Below are positions 43,224 through 53,052 of a DNA stretch of 64,000 bases, one piece after another; position 1 is the first letter of the stretch, and each line of letters begins with the position of its first letter. This stretch comes from Prevotella sp. E2-28 (GTDB lineage: Bacteria; Bacteroidota; Bacteroidia; Bacteroidales; Bacteroidaceae), in NCBI RefSeq assembly GCF_022024055.1, contig NZ_CP091788.1, forward strand, positions 992,001 through 1,056,000, read 5' to 3'. Both the position numbers and the translations under genes were made by a program. The notes below the pieces were generated by a model, which saw nothing but the letters and a program-made list of their open reading frames with translations, searched no databases and was not told the origin of the DNA.

Positions 43224-45947
43224 TTAGTTTGTAATCTGTTCGCATGGAATCCAAAGCCAGAAGGTAGAACCTGTGCCCTCGCCCTCGCTGAAGACACCAA
43301 TCTTTCCTCCGCAGCGTTCTGCAATAGTTTTGCAGATGCTGAGTCCCAAGCCAGTACCCTGAACAAAGTCGTTCAGTTTAACGAAACGTTCGAATACGCT
43401 GGCTTGCTTGTCTTTTGGAATACCGGCACCAGTATCTTCACAATAGATATAGAGTCCACCGTCTTGTTGGCGATAGCCCACCTTGATGTGCCCCTCATGG
43501 GTGTATTTTACAGCATTGGTGACGAAATTAGTGATGACCTGTTGCACGCGCCCCTTGTCCAAGTGTGTGGGGAATGTGGTGTATGGATTATCTTTGAGGA
43601 ACTGCACCCCAGGTTCCTGAACGCGTTGTTCCAAAGTCTGGCAGATATCATCGAATACCTGTGCAAAGTCCACATCGGTAGGATAGATGGCCAGTGTCTG
43701 TCCTGTATCAGATGCTTCGAGAATGTCATTGATGAGTCGGAGTAACATGTCGCAGTTGTTGCGTATGATGCGGATGAACTCTTGACGGTCTGCTGGCTCG
43801 TCGATAATCTGCAGCAGGTCGCTAAAGCCGACAATAGCATTGAGCGGTGTGCGTATCTCATGAGTCATGTTAGCCAAGAAGGCGCTCTTCATCATACCGG
43901 AAGCTTCGGCGCGGGTGCGTTCTTTCTTCAACTGTTCCTGAGCGTTCATCAAGTCGTTGATGTTACGTAACACACCAAAATAGCCAACGCAGTTGCCGTC
44001 CTCGTCGAAAGTCGGCATACCGCTGATAGTGTACCATTCAGGCTGGTCGGATATAGGGGTACTCTTGAAGTGGTGGTTTACCGTAAACGGCTGTCTTGTT
44101 TCCAGCAATTTCTTCATGTGTTCAATAGCTTTCTTCTTTTCATCTTCGAAGAGACTGTCCATATAATTCGACAGGCTTTCTTCGACTTCTGGAACGCTAA
44201 GTGAACGGGTGAAGATGATTTTCTGGGTTTTGAGGTCTAATGTCCACACGTACATGTTACTGCTACTCAGCAGATACTTCAAGTCGTTTTCATAACGACT
44301 GATTTGTTCGCCAATCTGCTTGAGTTCTTTCTCGCGTCGGCGCTGCTCTAAGTCAGTTTCCCTGTCGGCAGTGATGTCTCGTGCCGTAACGATATAATAT
44401 GCCAGATGGTCTTGATCGTCATAGGCTGGGAGTATTCTAAAGTCCAGGAACTTGTCAATTCCGATTTCAGGATACAACATGTGCTGACAAACATGGAATA
44501 CCTGTTTGCTGTTACGGTCGAAATCGTTTTTCAGCATAGGTACATCAAACATACAGGTCTTTCTGAAGAAGGCTTCACGGGTGGCATTGAAATCGCAGAG
44601 AGTGCACATACTCTTGTTCAGGTCGAGAAGCATACCATCAGCATCATAGAATGACATAGCAATGATATTGGTATGGAAGATCTTGATGTATCTGTTGCCT
44701 AATTCATTATTGGCTCGCTCTTCTTCTACCTCTCTGGTAATATCCTTCACGGTGTTGAGGATATGTGTCAGACGCCCGTCTTCCATCTCGGCTATAGAAT
44801 AGCCTTTTAGGTATCTGCCGTTCCATTGAATCTGTATGTTGAAAGGGTGTTCGGCGTTTCTCAGCAAATAGCCATAAACAGATTTCACTTGCTCTAGGTC
44901 GTTTTGGCTGATTTTAGAGAAGAAATCCTCTACGTCAATTCCCTCTTGTGGGAGCAGATTGCCGTAAACATTGTTCATCCTTCCTGTCTCAATATGTTGT
45001 TCGAAAACATAGAAGTCGCCCATGCTTAGTGCTTGTGTCATCATGTTTCCCAAGTCCTTAGACTTCTTGACGGCTTTCTTGATGCGCCTTCTGCTTAACT
45101 GGCTCAGCGTCAGGAATCCTGCGATGAACAAAACGATGAGGGCAGTAACGAAGAAAGCATAACGGGGGGTGTCATTATGAACACGCTCAGGGTGAAACCA
45201 TTTATCGTTGATGATTTCCAATTCTCCATCCTGTGAGATACGGGCATATTCATCGTCAATAGCATTGATAAGGTCTTGGTCGCGTCCTATAATATGGAGT
45301 TCTCCTGTAGGAATACCAACATCGCCAATAATGATATTTTCAATGGCCATCTCTTTGATGTCCTGTTTTAAGGGCATCTCTCCCCAGATAAAGTATCGTA
45401 TCTCCCCGCGTGTAAGTGCTGTTAATGCATCGGAAGGTGATTCATACCTGATATGATATGGCCTGAACTCCAATTGGTTGATATAGAAAGAAGTGTAGTC
45501 GCTGGGCTTTATCACAATCGTGTCTGAAATGGTGAGTTGCGACAGATCTTTCAAAGGCTTGGTGTCCTCTCTGTAAACCACTCTTACATTATAATAGTTT
45601 ACAAAGTTCTTTGTCTGAAAATAGGGCTCCTGCTCGTAATTCTTACCAAGGGCATGAAGCAGGTCTGCTTCACCATTCTCAAAGAGTTCTATAGCTTTTG
45701 ACCATTCTCTCATCTCGAAACGGTGAGGTATTTCCAGACGAGTAAGGATAAGGTCCATCACTTCTACGCAATAACCAGAGGGTTTGCCCTTGTCATTGAA
45801 CTCATAAGGACGGAAATCCCAGTCGCACATAATGACGAGCGGGTCGGACTCTGTATATGGCCGCCCGTGTCTTCCCCAAGCTGTAGCCTTTATGGTAGAT
45901 AGTACTGCTACAGCCATGAATAGTGTTATGATGGTCTTCCTTATCAT
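43224..45947 (-). CDS. Sensor histidine kinase with periplasmic SBP domain
   Basis: The protein has 907 residues. A signal peptide is followed by an SBP_bac_3-type domain (about 32-255; MCDWDFRPYEFNDKGKPSGY). A membrane helix lies near 268-290. Several PAS-like segments follow (about 310-670). The HisKA has phospho-acceptor H696 in ANMTHEIRTPLN. The ATPase domain has DTGAGIP and GTGLGLSI. It should autophosphorylate when a small solute binds outside. No receiver domain or response regulator is encoded in the operon. Its start overlaps the stop of the partner kinase by 4 bp. Confidence 0.9.
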   Translation of the reverse strand: MIRKTIITLFMAVAVLSTIKATAWGRHGRPYTESDPLVIMCDWDFRPYEFNDKGKPSGYCVEVMDLILTRLEIPHRFEMREWSKAIELFENGEADLLHALGKNYEQEPYFQTKNFVNYYNVRVVYREDTKPLKDLSQLTISDTIVIKPSDYTSFYINQLEFRPYHIRYESPSDALTALTRGEIRYFIWGEMPLKQDIKEMAIENIIIGDVGIPTGELHIIGRDQDLINAIDDEYARISQDGELEIINDKWFHPERVHNDTPRYAFFVTALIVLFIAGFLTLSQLSRRRIKKAVKKSKDLGNMMTQALSMGDFYVFEQHIETGRMNNVYGNLLPQEGIDVEDFFSKISQNDLEQVKSVYGYLLRNAEHPFNIQIQWNGRYLKGYSIAEMEDGRLTHILNTVKDITREVEEERANNELGNRYIKIFHTNIIAMSFYDADGMLLDLNKSMCTLCDFNATREAFFRKTCMFDVPMLKNDFDRNSKQVFHVCQHMLYPEIGIDKFLDFRILPAYDDQDHLAYYIVTARDITADRETDLEQRRREKELKQIGEQISRYENDLKYLLSSSNMYVWTLDLKTQKIIFTRSLSVPEVEESLSNYMDSLFEDEKKKAIEHMKKLLETRQPFTVNHHFKSTPISDQPEWYTISGMPTFDEDGNCVGYFGVLRNINDLMNAQEQLKKERTRAEASGMMKSAFLANMTHEIRTPLNAIVGFSDLLQIIDEPADRQEFIRIIRNNCDMLLRLINDILEASDTGQTLAIYPTDVDFAQVFDDICQTLEQRVQEPGVQFLKDNPYTTFPTHLDKGRVQQVITNFVTNAVKYTHEGHIKVGYRQQDGGLYIYCEDTGAGIPKDKQASVFERFVKLNDFVQGTGLGLSICKTIAERCGGKIGVFSEGEGTGSTFWLWIPCEQITN

Positions 45948-48775
45948 GAGATGTCTTTTCTTTCTATTTCCAAAACCTTACAAGGTATAGCAAACCATAC
46001 GATAGTGCCTTTGCCTTCTTTTGACTGGATGTTGATGTCTCCTCCCATTAGTCTTACCAGTTCATGGCATATACTAAGTCCAAGGCCAGTACCCTTGTTG
46101 GCACCTGTGGAGAAACGGTCAAAAATATGGGATGACAAATCGGGATTCACGCCGCATCCACTATCCTCTACAGATACAAGCAACTTGTCGCCAGTATAGT
46201 CATAACGTGCGCGGATGAATCCCTCTTCTGTAAATTGTATGGCGTTGAGTATAATCTGCTCAAGAATATGGCCGATATTCTGGTTGTCTATTTCCAACAC
46301 TAAGTGCTTGTAATGGTTTTCTACGATAAATCTTAGGTTGTCTGCCTTTTTATTGACATTACCCCAACAGGTATTACACATGCTGTCGAACGTCAGTGCG
46401 AAGTCTGTGGGTTTTGTCTTTATTTCAATCATTCCAGCATCTATTCTAGAAAGGAAAAGAATGTTGTTGATGAGTTTCAGCAACATGGAAGAGTTTTCTT
46501 TGATCTCCTGCACAAAAACAGCTTCATCTTCTGTAGAGTGTGACATCTGGAAGAACTCTGCGAAACCTACAATAGAGTTCAAAGGCGTGCGGATCTCATA
46601 ATTCATGTTGTGTAGGAAAGCGTTCTTGATGGTTTCTACCTCTTGCGCTTTTACCGTTTCTTCCTCTAATTGCTCTTCAGTATTTTTCTGGGCACTCACA
46701 TCACGGCATACGCCTACATATTCTTTGATGGTGCCGTCTTGATTGAATGAAGGTACAAGCAGGAACTGTACAAACAGTTTGAGTCCGTCTTCTTGTTTGA
46801 GAACGGTCTTCAGTGTGACATCAACATGTGTGACAGAGCGACTGTCCATGCTGTTCAGTGTTCGCAGCGCCAAGGCACGCGACTGCTTGGTTAATAAGTT
46901 CATGCCTCGTGTCTGCGTCAGACGTGTCTGTATGTCCGCGATACCTCTGAAGATCGAAATAGTATGTGTATCAGGCTGATAGCTTGCAAATCGCATACCA
47001 CCAACCTTCAAAGCATAGTTAATGTTATCTATATAGACACGAGCCTCTTTGTTGGCCAGGTTCATCTGCTGCAGGGCTTGCTGGCGCAGGTGGTAGTTCT
47101 TAGAAGTCTCTGTTACCTCGCGTCCAGTACCGTAATAGCCTAACAGCTGGTCATCCATGTCGTAGAGAGCCTGTAGCTTCAGCTCATACCAGATGTGTCT
47201 TGACTTTCCATCGGATGTGGGGAGGTCAAGTGGTATGGTAGCATAGAATGACTCTTGTTTGTTGATAGTCAAATCAGAGGATTGCAGATGATAGAACTGG
47301 TTGTAGCTAATCTTACGTTCCTGAATTTCATCGCGCAGGCAACAGAAAGTGTCACAGGCCTTATCGTTGAGGTCTGTTAGTATGCCGTTCTTGTCGAAAT
47401 ATACCGTATCAACCATGATTGAGTCGAAGATTGCCTGATAGCGTGTCAGAGTATCTCTGACGCGTTTCTGTCGTTGGCAATCCTGACTGATGTCATTACG
47501 TGTGCCAATAATGACGGTTGGTTTTCCGTTGTTGTCTCTATGGAATACGGAAAGTGCAATGACATAGTCGCACATCTCCTTGCTATTAGTGTCAGATGGT
47601 GCCTTTAGGGCGAGCTCTATGTTTTCGGCCTGCTGGTTTGTTAAGGTATTGAGAGCCTGCATCATATGCTCAAGGTCGTGCGAACTGTAGTTGTTGAAGA
47701 ATTGTAACAGTGTGTATTCGTGTTTCCTGTTACCATTCTTGTCTAGCCAAGTTACAGTCTGACGCCTAATATCATAAGTCCAAATCCTTACGCCGCTGGC
47801 TTTTAACGTCAAGGCCAAACGGGTGTTTTCTCTTCTGATGTTGCGGGTGGCTTGTCTTGCTCGTAAATAGGTGAATATGTAATATCCTAATGCGCAAAGC
47901 ATGAATATTGCCAGCGTGTTGGCAATGTACCATATCCACGATGGTATGCCCGTCTCCTTTCTCTCGGGATAGAACCATTTGTTTTGTAGTGGTTGTAGCC
48001 TGTCCTGTGCGCGGAGTGCAGCATAGGTGCTATCCATCAGTTCTAATAGTCTGGGGTTGTTTGAGAAGAACCTGTACTCTCCGTCGGGAATGTCGATGGG
48101 ATGTAGCTCCAGATTGTCAACGTGGTATTGATTAAGAAGCCATTTTAGGGACATCGTGTTCCATACGATGAAGCCCTTTCCTTCAGTACTGACCTGTAGT
48201 ACAGCCTCTTCCATGTTGTTAAAGGGTATGGCGTTGTCTCCCCAGCCTTTTTCCTGCATCAGATGGTGGCTGAAACTATTGTTTCGCACAATCACGTGGT
48301 TATTTGCCAGGTCATTCATGTCTTTTATGGGCAAAGGTTGGCCTTTAACATATACCACACTATGGGTAAACAGGTTTATTACCATTTTTCCATATTGCCC
48401 GTAGTCATCATGGAATGGGGCTTTCATGCCCATCATGATGTCGGATTTGCCGTTGCGCAAGTCTTCAAGTGCTTTTTGAGAATCCTTGAGTTTAATCTCA
48501 TAGGGAATGCCAAGCTCCTCAAAAATCATCTTTACGACATCTACGCTGTAGCCAGTGGGTTCTCCGTCTTCAAGAAAAGAATAGGGCCACAAATCCCATG
48601 CGTCTTCAAAAATGATCGGATGGTCTGTAGTGAAGTTCATGAGACTGTCTGAACGATCTTCTTGAGCATGTCCTTGGGAAAGGGGAAACATTAACAATGC
48701 AAGCATCACTATTATGTAATGCTTCCATACACAAAAGCCTTTTCCCAAGGCGGTACCTTGTCGTAGATTGATCAT
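45944..48775 (-). CDS. SBP-domain sensor kinase homologue lacking the phospho-acceptor His
   Basis: The protein has 943 residues with the same layout as the gene it overlaps: signal peptide, SBP_bac_3-type domain (about 50-270; FEDAWDLWPYSFLEDGEPTGY split), membrane helix near 285-305, PAS-like repeats, HisKA and HATPase. In the H-box the expected histidine is Tyr 726 (HNMNYEIRTPLN, codon TAT at 46600-46598). The N-box (IILNAIQFT), DSGCGV and GTGLGLSI are intact. So it may bind ATP but should not autophosphorylate on the usual residue. It could heterodimerise with the partner or act as a pseudokinase. First gene of the operon. Confidence 0.88.
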   Translation of the reverse strand: MINLRQGTALGKGFCVWKHYIIVMLALLMFPLSQGHAQEDRSDSLMNFTTDHPIIFEDAWDLWPYSFLEDGEPTGYSVDVVKMIFEELGIPYEIKLKDSQKALEDLRNGKSDIMMGMKAPFHDDYGQYGKMVINLFTHSVVYVKGQPLPIKDMNDLANNHVIVRNNSFSHHLMQEKGWGDNAIPFNNMEEAVLQVSTEGKGFIVWNTMSLKWLLNQYHVDNLELHPIDIPDGEYRFFSNNPRLLELMDSTYAALRAQDRLQPLQNKWFYPERKETGIPSWIWYIANTLAIFMLCALGYYIFTYLRARQATRNIRRENTRLALTLKASGVRIWTYDIRRQTVTWLDKNGNRKHEYTLLQFFNNYSSHDLEHMMQALNTLTNQQAENIELALKAPSDTNSKEMCDYVIALSVFHRDNNGKPTVIIGTRNDISQDCQRQKRVRDTLTRYQAIFDSIMVDTVYFDKNGILTDLNDKACDTFCCLRDEIQERKISYNQFYHLQSSDLTINKQESFYATIPLDLPTSDGKSRHIWYELKLQALYDMDDQLLGYYGTGREVTETSKNYHLRQQALQQMNLANKEARVYIDNINYALKVGGMRFASYQPDTHTISIFRGIADIQTRLTQTRGMNLLTKQSRALALRTLNSMDSRSVTHVDVTLKTVLKQEDGLKLFVQFLLVPSFNQDGTIKEYVGVCRDVSAQKNTEEQLEEETVKAQEVETIKNAFLHNMNYEIRTPLNSIVGFAEFFQMSHSTEDEAVFVQEIKENSSMLLKLINNILFLSRIDAGMIEIKTKPTDFALTFDSMCNTCWGNVNKKADNLRFIVENHYKHLVLEIDNQNIGHILEQIILNAIQFTEEGFIRARYDYTGDKLLVSVEDSGCGVNPDLSSHIFDRFSTGANKGTGLGLSICHELVRLMGGDINIQSKEGKGTIVWFAIPCKVLEIERKDIS

Positions 48776-48795
48776 CTTAGGTCATTTTGACTTTG

Positions 48796-48803
48796 CAAAT
48801 TTA
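48796..48803 (-). promoter_or_regulatory. -7 promoter box for the sensor-kinase operon
   Basis: TAAATTTG reads leftward, about 20 bp before the start at 48775. The leader is short. Confidence 0.5.
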
Positions 48804-48855
48804 GAAAAAATATATGAAATAGCCAAACTTTAGTTGGTTTTTCCTAAGAATTTCT

Positions 48856-48863
48856 TACCTTTG
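48856..48863 (+). promoter_or_regulatory. -7 promoter box for metY
   Basis: TACCTTTG reads rightward, 29 bp before the metY start. No SAM riboswitch-like fold fits in this short leader. Confidence 0.7.
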
Positions 48864-48892
48864 CACGCAAAAACGTAATAAAACGAAACGAA

Positions 48893-50176
48893 ATGGAACA
48901 AAAAATGAAGCCAGCAACCCTTTGTGTGCAAGCTGGATGGGAACCCAAAAATGGTGAGTCGCGCGTGTTACCTATTTATCAGAGCACCACGTTCAAGTAT
49001 GATAACACAGAAGAGATGGCCGATCTCTTCGACCTGAAAAAAGAGGGTTATTTCTATACCCGACTACAGAACCCTACGAATGATGCGGTAGCCAAAAAGA
49101 TTGCAGCCCTTGAGGGTGGAGTAGGGGCTATGCTTACCTCAAGTGGTCAGGCTGCGAATTTCTATGCCATCTTCAATATCTGTGAGGCTGGTGATCATTT
49201 CGTGACTTCGAATGAAATCTACGGTGGTACTTATAACCTCTTTGGTGTTACGCTGAAAAAGCTTGGTATTGAGTGCACCTTTGTTAATCCTGAGGCTTCT
49301 GAGGAGGAAATCAGCGCAGCTTTCCGTCCTAATACGAAAGCCCTTTTTGGTGAGACAATCTCGAATCCAGGCTGTAAGGTGCTTGATATCGAGAAGTTCG
49401 CTCGCATTGCCCACAATCATGGGGTGCCCCTCATCATAGATAATACTTTCCCCACACCTATTAACTGTCGTCCCTTCGAGTGGGGAGCTGATATTGTGAC
49501 GCACTCTACAACGAAGTATATGGATGGACATGCAACACAGGTGGGTGGCTGTATCGTGGATAGCGGTAATTTCGACTGGGATGCTCATGCCGAGAAATTC
49601 CCAGGATTGTGTACGCCCGATGAGTCATATCATGGCCTGACCTATACGAAGAAGTTTGGTAAGATGGCTTATATGACTAAGCTTACTGCTCAGCTGATGC
49701 GTGATTTGGGCTCTATCCCCTCACCTCATAATGCGTTCTTGCTGAACTTAGGTTTGGAGACTCTGCACCTGCGTATGAAGCAGCATTGCAGTAATGCCCA
49801 GAAGATTGCGGAGTTCCTGAAGAATGATAGTCGCGTGGCTTGGATTCATTATAGTGGACTAGAGGATGACGAGTGTCATGCTTTGGCGCAGAAATACCTG
49901 CCAAATGGTTCATGTGGCGTTATCGCCTTTGGTTTGAAGGGTACTCGTGAGACTGCTGTGAAGTTCATGGATTCACTGAAGTTGATTTGCATTGTGACTC
50001 ACGTGGCAGATGCTCGTACCTGCGTGCTGCATCCAGCCAGTCATACTCATCGTCAGTTGAGTGATGAGCAATTGCGTGAGGCAGGTGTGGCTCCTGATCT
50101 GATTCGCCTTTCTGTGGGTATCGAGGATGTTGATGACCTGTTGGCTGATATTCGTCAGGCACTGGATAAGATTTGA
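48893..50176 (+). CDS. metY: O-acetylhomoserine sulfhydrylase
   Basis: The protein has 427 residues of the Cys/Met-metabolism PLP family. YTRLQNPTNDAVAKKIAALEGG (about 52-73, in two adjoining motifs) and the Schiff-base lysine in VTHSTTKYMDGH (about 205) are present. The length, and a large insertion after YHGLTYTKKFG, fit OAH sulfhydrylase better than cystathionine synthase (~390 residues). It makes homocysteine from O-acetylhomoserine and sulfide. It is a single-gene unit. Confidence 0.9.
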   Translation: MEQKMKPATLCVQAGWEPKNGESRVLPIYQSTTFKYDNTEEMADLFDLKKEGYFYTRLQNPTNDAVAKKIAALEGGVGAMLTSSGQAANFYAIFNICEAGDHFVTSNEIYGGTYNLFGVTLKKLGIECTFVNPEASEEEISAAFRPNTKALFGETISNPGCKVLDIEKFARIAHNHGVPLIIDNTFPTPINCRPFEWGADIVTHSTTKYMDGHATQVGGCIVDSGNFDWDAHAEKFPGLCTPDESYHGLTYTKKFGKMAYMTKLTAQLMRDLGSIPSPHNAFLLNLGLETLHLRMKQHCSNAQKIAEFLKNDSRVAWIHYSGLEDDECHALAQKYLPNGSCGVIAFGLKGTRETAVKFMDSLKLICIVTHVADARTCVLHPASHTHRQLSDEQLREAGVAPDLIRLSVGIEDVDDLLADIRQALDKI

Positions 50177-50198
50177 TTTGAATTATTCCTGTCTATAT

Positions 50199-50229
50199 AG
50201 GGCTCTCGGTAATCCCGAGGGCTCTTTTT
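50199..50229 (+). terminator. Terminator after metY
   Basis: AGGGCTCTCGG pairs with CCGAGGGCTCT (about 50214-50225), followed by a run of T. Confidence 0.85.
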
Positions 50230-50292
50230 TTTATGTAAGAAAGTGTGTCGGTAGTAAAACAAAAAATGGATGCGCTTTTGCACATCCACTTT

Positions 50293-50366
50293 TGGTTGGG
50301 GTACCCGGACTCGAACCAGGAAAGGCAGGACCAGAATCTGCAGTGTTACCATTACACCATACCCCA
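50293..50366 (-). tRNA. tRNA-Gln (anticodon CTG)
   Basis: It is 74 nt and reads leftward. The acceptor stem TGGGGTA pairs with TACCCCA, then discriminator A and an encoded CCA (50293-50295). The D-arm is GTGT/ACAC. The anticodon loop TTCTGGT has T33 and anticodon CTG. The T-arm has TTCGAGT. One A-C mismatch lies at the base of the anticodon stem. A -7 box at 50407-50414 drives it. Confidence 0.93.
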
Positions 50367-50406
50367 ATTCCTTTGCATCAAGAACTCGTTTTCTCGATTG
50401 CGGGTG

Positions 50407-50414
50407 CAAAGGTA
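50407..50414 (-). promoter_or_regulatory. -7 promoter box for tRNA-Gln
   Basis: TACCTTTG reads leftward, 41 bp before the first tRNA base. Confidence 0.6.
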
Positions 50415-50508
50415 CGACTTTTTCTTGAACTGCCAAAACTTTTTGCAACTTTTTTTCAAAAAAAGCGTAAAAAAATAAGTAAAAGATTGTGACTTCAGAT
50501 TATTTTCG

Positions 50509-50516
50509 TATCTTTG
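50509..50516 (+). promoter_or_regulatory. -7 promoter box for rsfS-ftsH
   Basis: TATCTTTG lies 29 bp before the rsfS start codon. Confidence 0.7.
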
Positions 50517-50544
50517 CAATCAAAATACACATCTTATATAATTA

Positions 50545-50904
50545 ATGGAACAAACAAAGAAATTAGTAAAAGTTATTATCGACGGAATACAGGAGAAGAA
50601 AGGTTCACAGATTGTAGTGGCTGATTTGAGTGCTATCGAAGGCACCATCTGTAAGAATTTTATTATATGTCAGGGAAATTCGCCTGCACAGGTGGAGGCT
50701 ATCACTGAAAGTATTGGCGATATGGCTCGCAAAGAACTGGGTGAAAAACCTGCTCATGTAGTGGGCTTGGAGAATGCACAATGGGTAGCCATGGACTATA
50801 CGGATGTTATGGTGCATGTATTCCTGCCGGATGTGCGTGCCTATTATGATTTGGAACATCTATGGGAAGATGCCCCATTAGAGCGTGTTCCAGACCTGGA
50901 CTAA
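50545..50904 (+). CDS. rsfS: Ribosomal silencing factor RsfS
   Basis: The protein has 119 residues. KNFIICQGNSPAQVEAI (about 37-53) and the conserved WVAMDYTDVMVHVFLPDVRAYYDLEHLW (about 78-105, quoted as one landmark split at V/MV) are typical of the Iojap/RsfS fold. It binds ribosomal protein L14 and blocks subunit joining in slow growth. It lies 20 bp upstream of ftsH on the same strand. Confidence 0.95.
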   Translation: MEQTKKLVKVIIDGIQEKKGSQIVVADLSAIEGTICKNFIICQGNSPAQVEAITESIGDMARKELGEKPAHVVGLENAQWVAMDYTDVMVHVFLPDVRAYYDLEHLWEDAPLERVPDLD

Positions 50905-50924
50905 TTAAAAAAGATACGAACAAA

Positions 50925-52949
50925 ATGGATCAGAATCAGAATAACCAACCGAAGATGCCTAAGTTCAATATGAACTGGATCTATCTTCTTGTCATTGGTG
51001 CATTGGCATTTTTCTATTTCCAGAATGGTACTGATGGCCTTCAGGAACAAGGCACCGTTCAAGGACAGGCTTCTTATAGCGAGTTCAAAAACTTCGTGAA
51101 TAAAGGCTATGCAGAGCGTATCGTGGCTAACAAGAGCACAGAGACGCTGAAAATGTATGTGAAGCCCGACAGTATTCAGTCGGTGTTTCATAAATCAACG
51201 GCAACGACAGGTAAAGATCCCTATCTGAGTGTGGAATATGGTAGTAACGCGAAGGTGGAGGAGTTTGTTGACTCTGCCCGTGCACATGGCTATTTCACAG
51301 GAAAGTTTGACTATGAACATGAGGCAAGCAACGGTTTCTTGAGTTTTATCATCACCAGTCTGTTGCCTATTTTCTTCCTCGTGTTCCTGTGGATGTTCTT
51401 CATGCGCCGTATGGGCGGCGGTGGCGGCATGGGTGCCGGCATCTTCAACGTAGGCAAGAGTAAGGCTAAGATGTATGAAAAGGGTGGCGAACTGGGTATT
51501 ACCTTCAAGGACGTAGCTGGTCAGACTGGTGCCAAACAGGAGATTCAGGAGATTGTAGAGTTCCTTAAGAACCCACAGAAATATACTGATTTGGGAGGTA
51601 AGATTCCCAAGGGCGCTCTGCTTGTAGGTCCTCCAGGAACAGGTAAGACGCTGTTGGCCAAGGCTGTAGCTGGCGAGGCTGGTGTGCCTTTCTTCTCGAT
51701 GAGTGGCTCCGACTTCGTAGAGATGTTCGTAGGTGTAGGAGCTAGTCGTGTGCGTGACTTGTTCCAGCAGGCAAAGGCGAAGAGCCCTTGTATCATTTTC
51801 ATCGACGAGATTGATGCCGTGGGTCGTGCCCGTTCTAAGAATCCCTCAATGGGTGGTAACGATGAGCGCGAGAATACGCTGAACGCCCTACTCACAGAGA
51901 TGGACGGCTTTGGTACGAATAGCGGTGTTATCATCTTGGCTGCCACCAACCGTGTGGATATGCTAGATTCTGCATTGCTCCGTGCAGGACGTTTCGATCG
52001 TCAGATACATGTAGATTTGCCTGATCTCAATGAACGTAAGGAGGTCTTCATGGTACATTTGAAACCATTGAAGCTTGATGAGAGCGTTGATGTGGACTTC
52101 TTGGCTCGTCAGACTCCAGGCTTCTCTGGTGCTGATATTGCTAATGTTTGTAACGAGGCTGCCTTGATTGCAGCCCGTCATGATAGTCCCACAGTGGGTA
52201 AGCAGGACTTCCTAGATGCTGTTGATCGTATCATCGGTGGTCTGGAAAAGAAAACGAAGGTGATGACTGAGGCCGAGAAGCGTTCTATTGCTATTCATGA
52301 GGCTGGTCATGCAACGATTTCATGGTTCACGGAATTTGCAAATCCATTGGTAAAGGTGTCTATCGTACCTCGCGGTCAGGCACTGGGCGCAGCCTGGTAT
52401 CTGCCTGAGGAGCGTGTGCTTCAAACCAAAGAGGCGATGCTTGATGAGATGTGTTCACTCCTCGGAGGCCGCGCTGCCGAGGAACTTTTCGTGGGACATA
52501 TCTCTACGGGTGCCATGAACGACCTTGAGCGTACCACCAAACAGGCTTACGGCATGATAGCATACGCTGGTATGGGTGAACAACTGCCTAATATCTGCTA
52601 TTATAATAATGCAGAATACCAGTTCCAACGTCCTTATTCTGAGACCACAGCCAAACTCATTGACGATGAGGTGTTGAAGATGATCAATACGCAATACGAG
52701 CGTGCCAAGCAGATTCTGACGGAACATAAGGACGGTCATGCCCAACTGGCACAGCTTTTGGTAGAGCGTGAGGTTATCTTTGCCGAGGATGTGGAGAGAA
52801 TATTCGGCAAACGTCCTTGGACTTCTCGTGCCGACGAACTCCTGGAAGCCCAGATGCGTGCAGAGGCTGAGAAAATGGCTGAGGAGCGCACCAAGCAACT
52901 GGAGGCAAAATCTCAAGAGCCAAAAGAACCTGAAGGGAATGAGGCATAA
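50925..52949 (+). CDS. ftsH: ATP-dependent zinc metalloprotease FtsH
   Basis: The protein has 674 residues from ATG 50925. The upstream in-frame codons overlap rsfS and are rejected. Two membrane helices (about 15-35 and 140-160) precede the AAA module with [24 protein letters not shown] and the second region of homology [20 protein letters not shown]. The zinc site is HEAGH (about 455). A Glu/Lys-rich tail ends the protein. It degrades membrane and short-lived cytosolic proteins. Confidence 0.97.
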   Translation: MDQNQNNQPKMPKFNMNWIYLLVIGALAFFYFQNGTDGLQEQGTVQGQASYSEFKNFVNKGYAERIVANKSTETLKMYVKPDSIQSVFHKSTATTGKDPYLSVEYGSNAKVEEFVDSARAHGYFTGKFDYEHEASNGFLSFIITSLLPIFFLVFLWMFFMRRMGGGGGMGAGIFNVGKSKAKMYEKGGELGITFKDVAGQTGAKQEIQEIVEFLKNPQKYTDLGGKIPKGALLVGPPGTGKTLLAKAVAGEAGVPFFSMSGSDFVEMFVGVGASRVRDLFQQAKAKSPCIIFIDEIDAVGRARSKNPSMGGNDERENTLNALLTEMDGFGTNSGVIILAATNRVDMLDSALLRAGRFDRQIHVDLPDLNERKEVFMVHLKPLKLDESVDVDFLARQTPGFSGADIANVCNEAALIAARHDSPTVGKQDFLDAVDRIIGGLEKKTKVMTEAEKRSIAIHEAGHATISWFTEFANPLVKVSIVPRGQALGAAWYLPEERVLQTKEAMLDEMCSLLGGRAAEELFVGHISTGAMNDLERTTKQAYGMIAYAGMGEQLPNICYYNNAEYQFQRPYSETTAKLIDDEVLKMINTQYERAKQILTEHKDGHAQLAQLLVEREVIFAEDVERIFGKRPWTSRADELLEAQMRAEAEKMAEERTKQLEAKSQEPKEPEGNEA

Positions 52950-53024
52950 ATATAGCCTCATTCCTTCTTTTGAGTGAGAGGTGCTTTTTTTATGTTATTC
53001 CTTTTGGTTTTTAAAAAAAAGATG

Positions 53025-53032
53025 TATTTTTG
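53025..53032 (+). promoter_or_regulatory. -7 promoter box for cdsA
   Basis: TATTTTTG lies 20 bp before the cdsA start codon. Confidence 0.55.
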
Positions 53033-53052
53033 CACCAAGAAAATATAATAAT

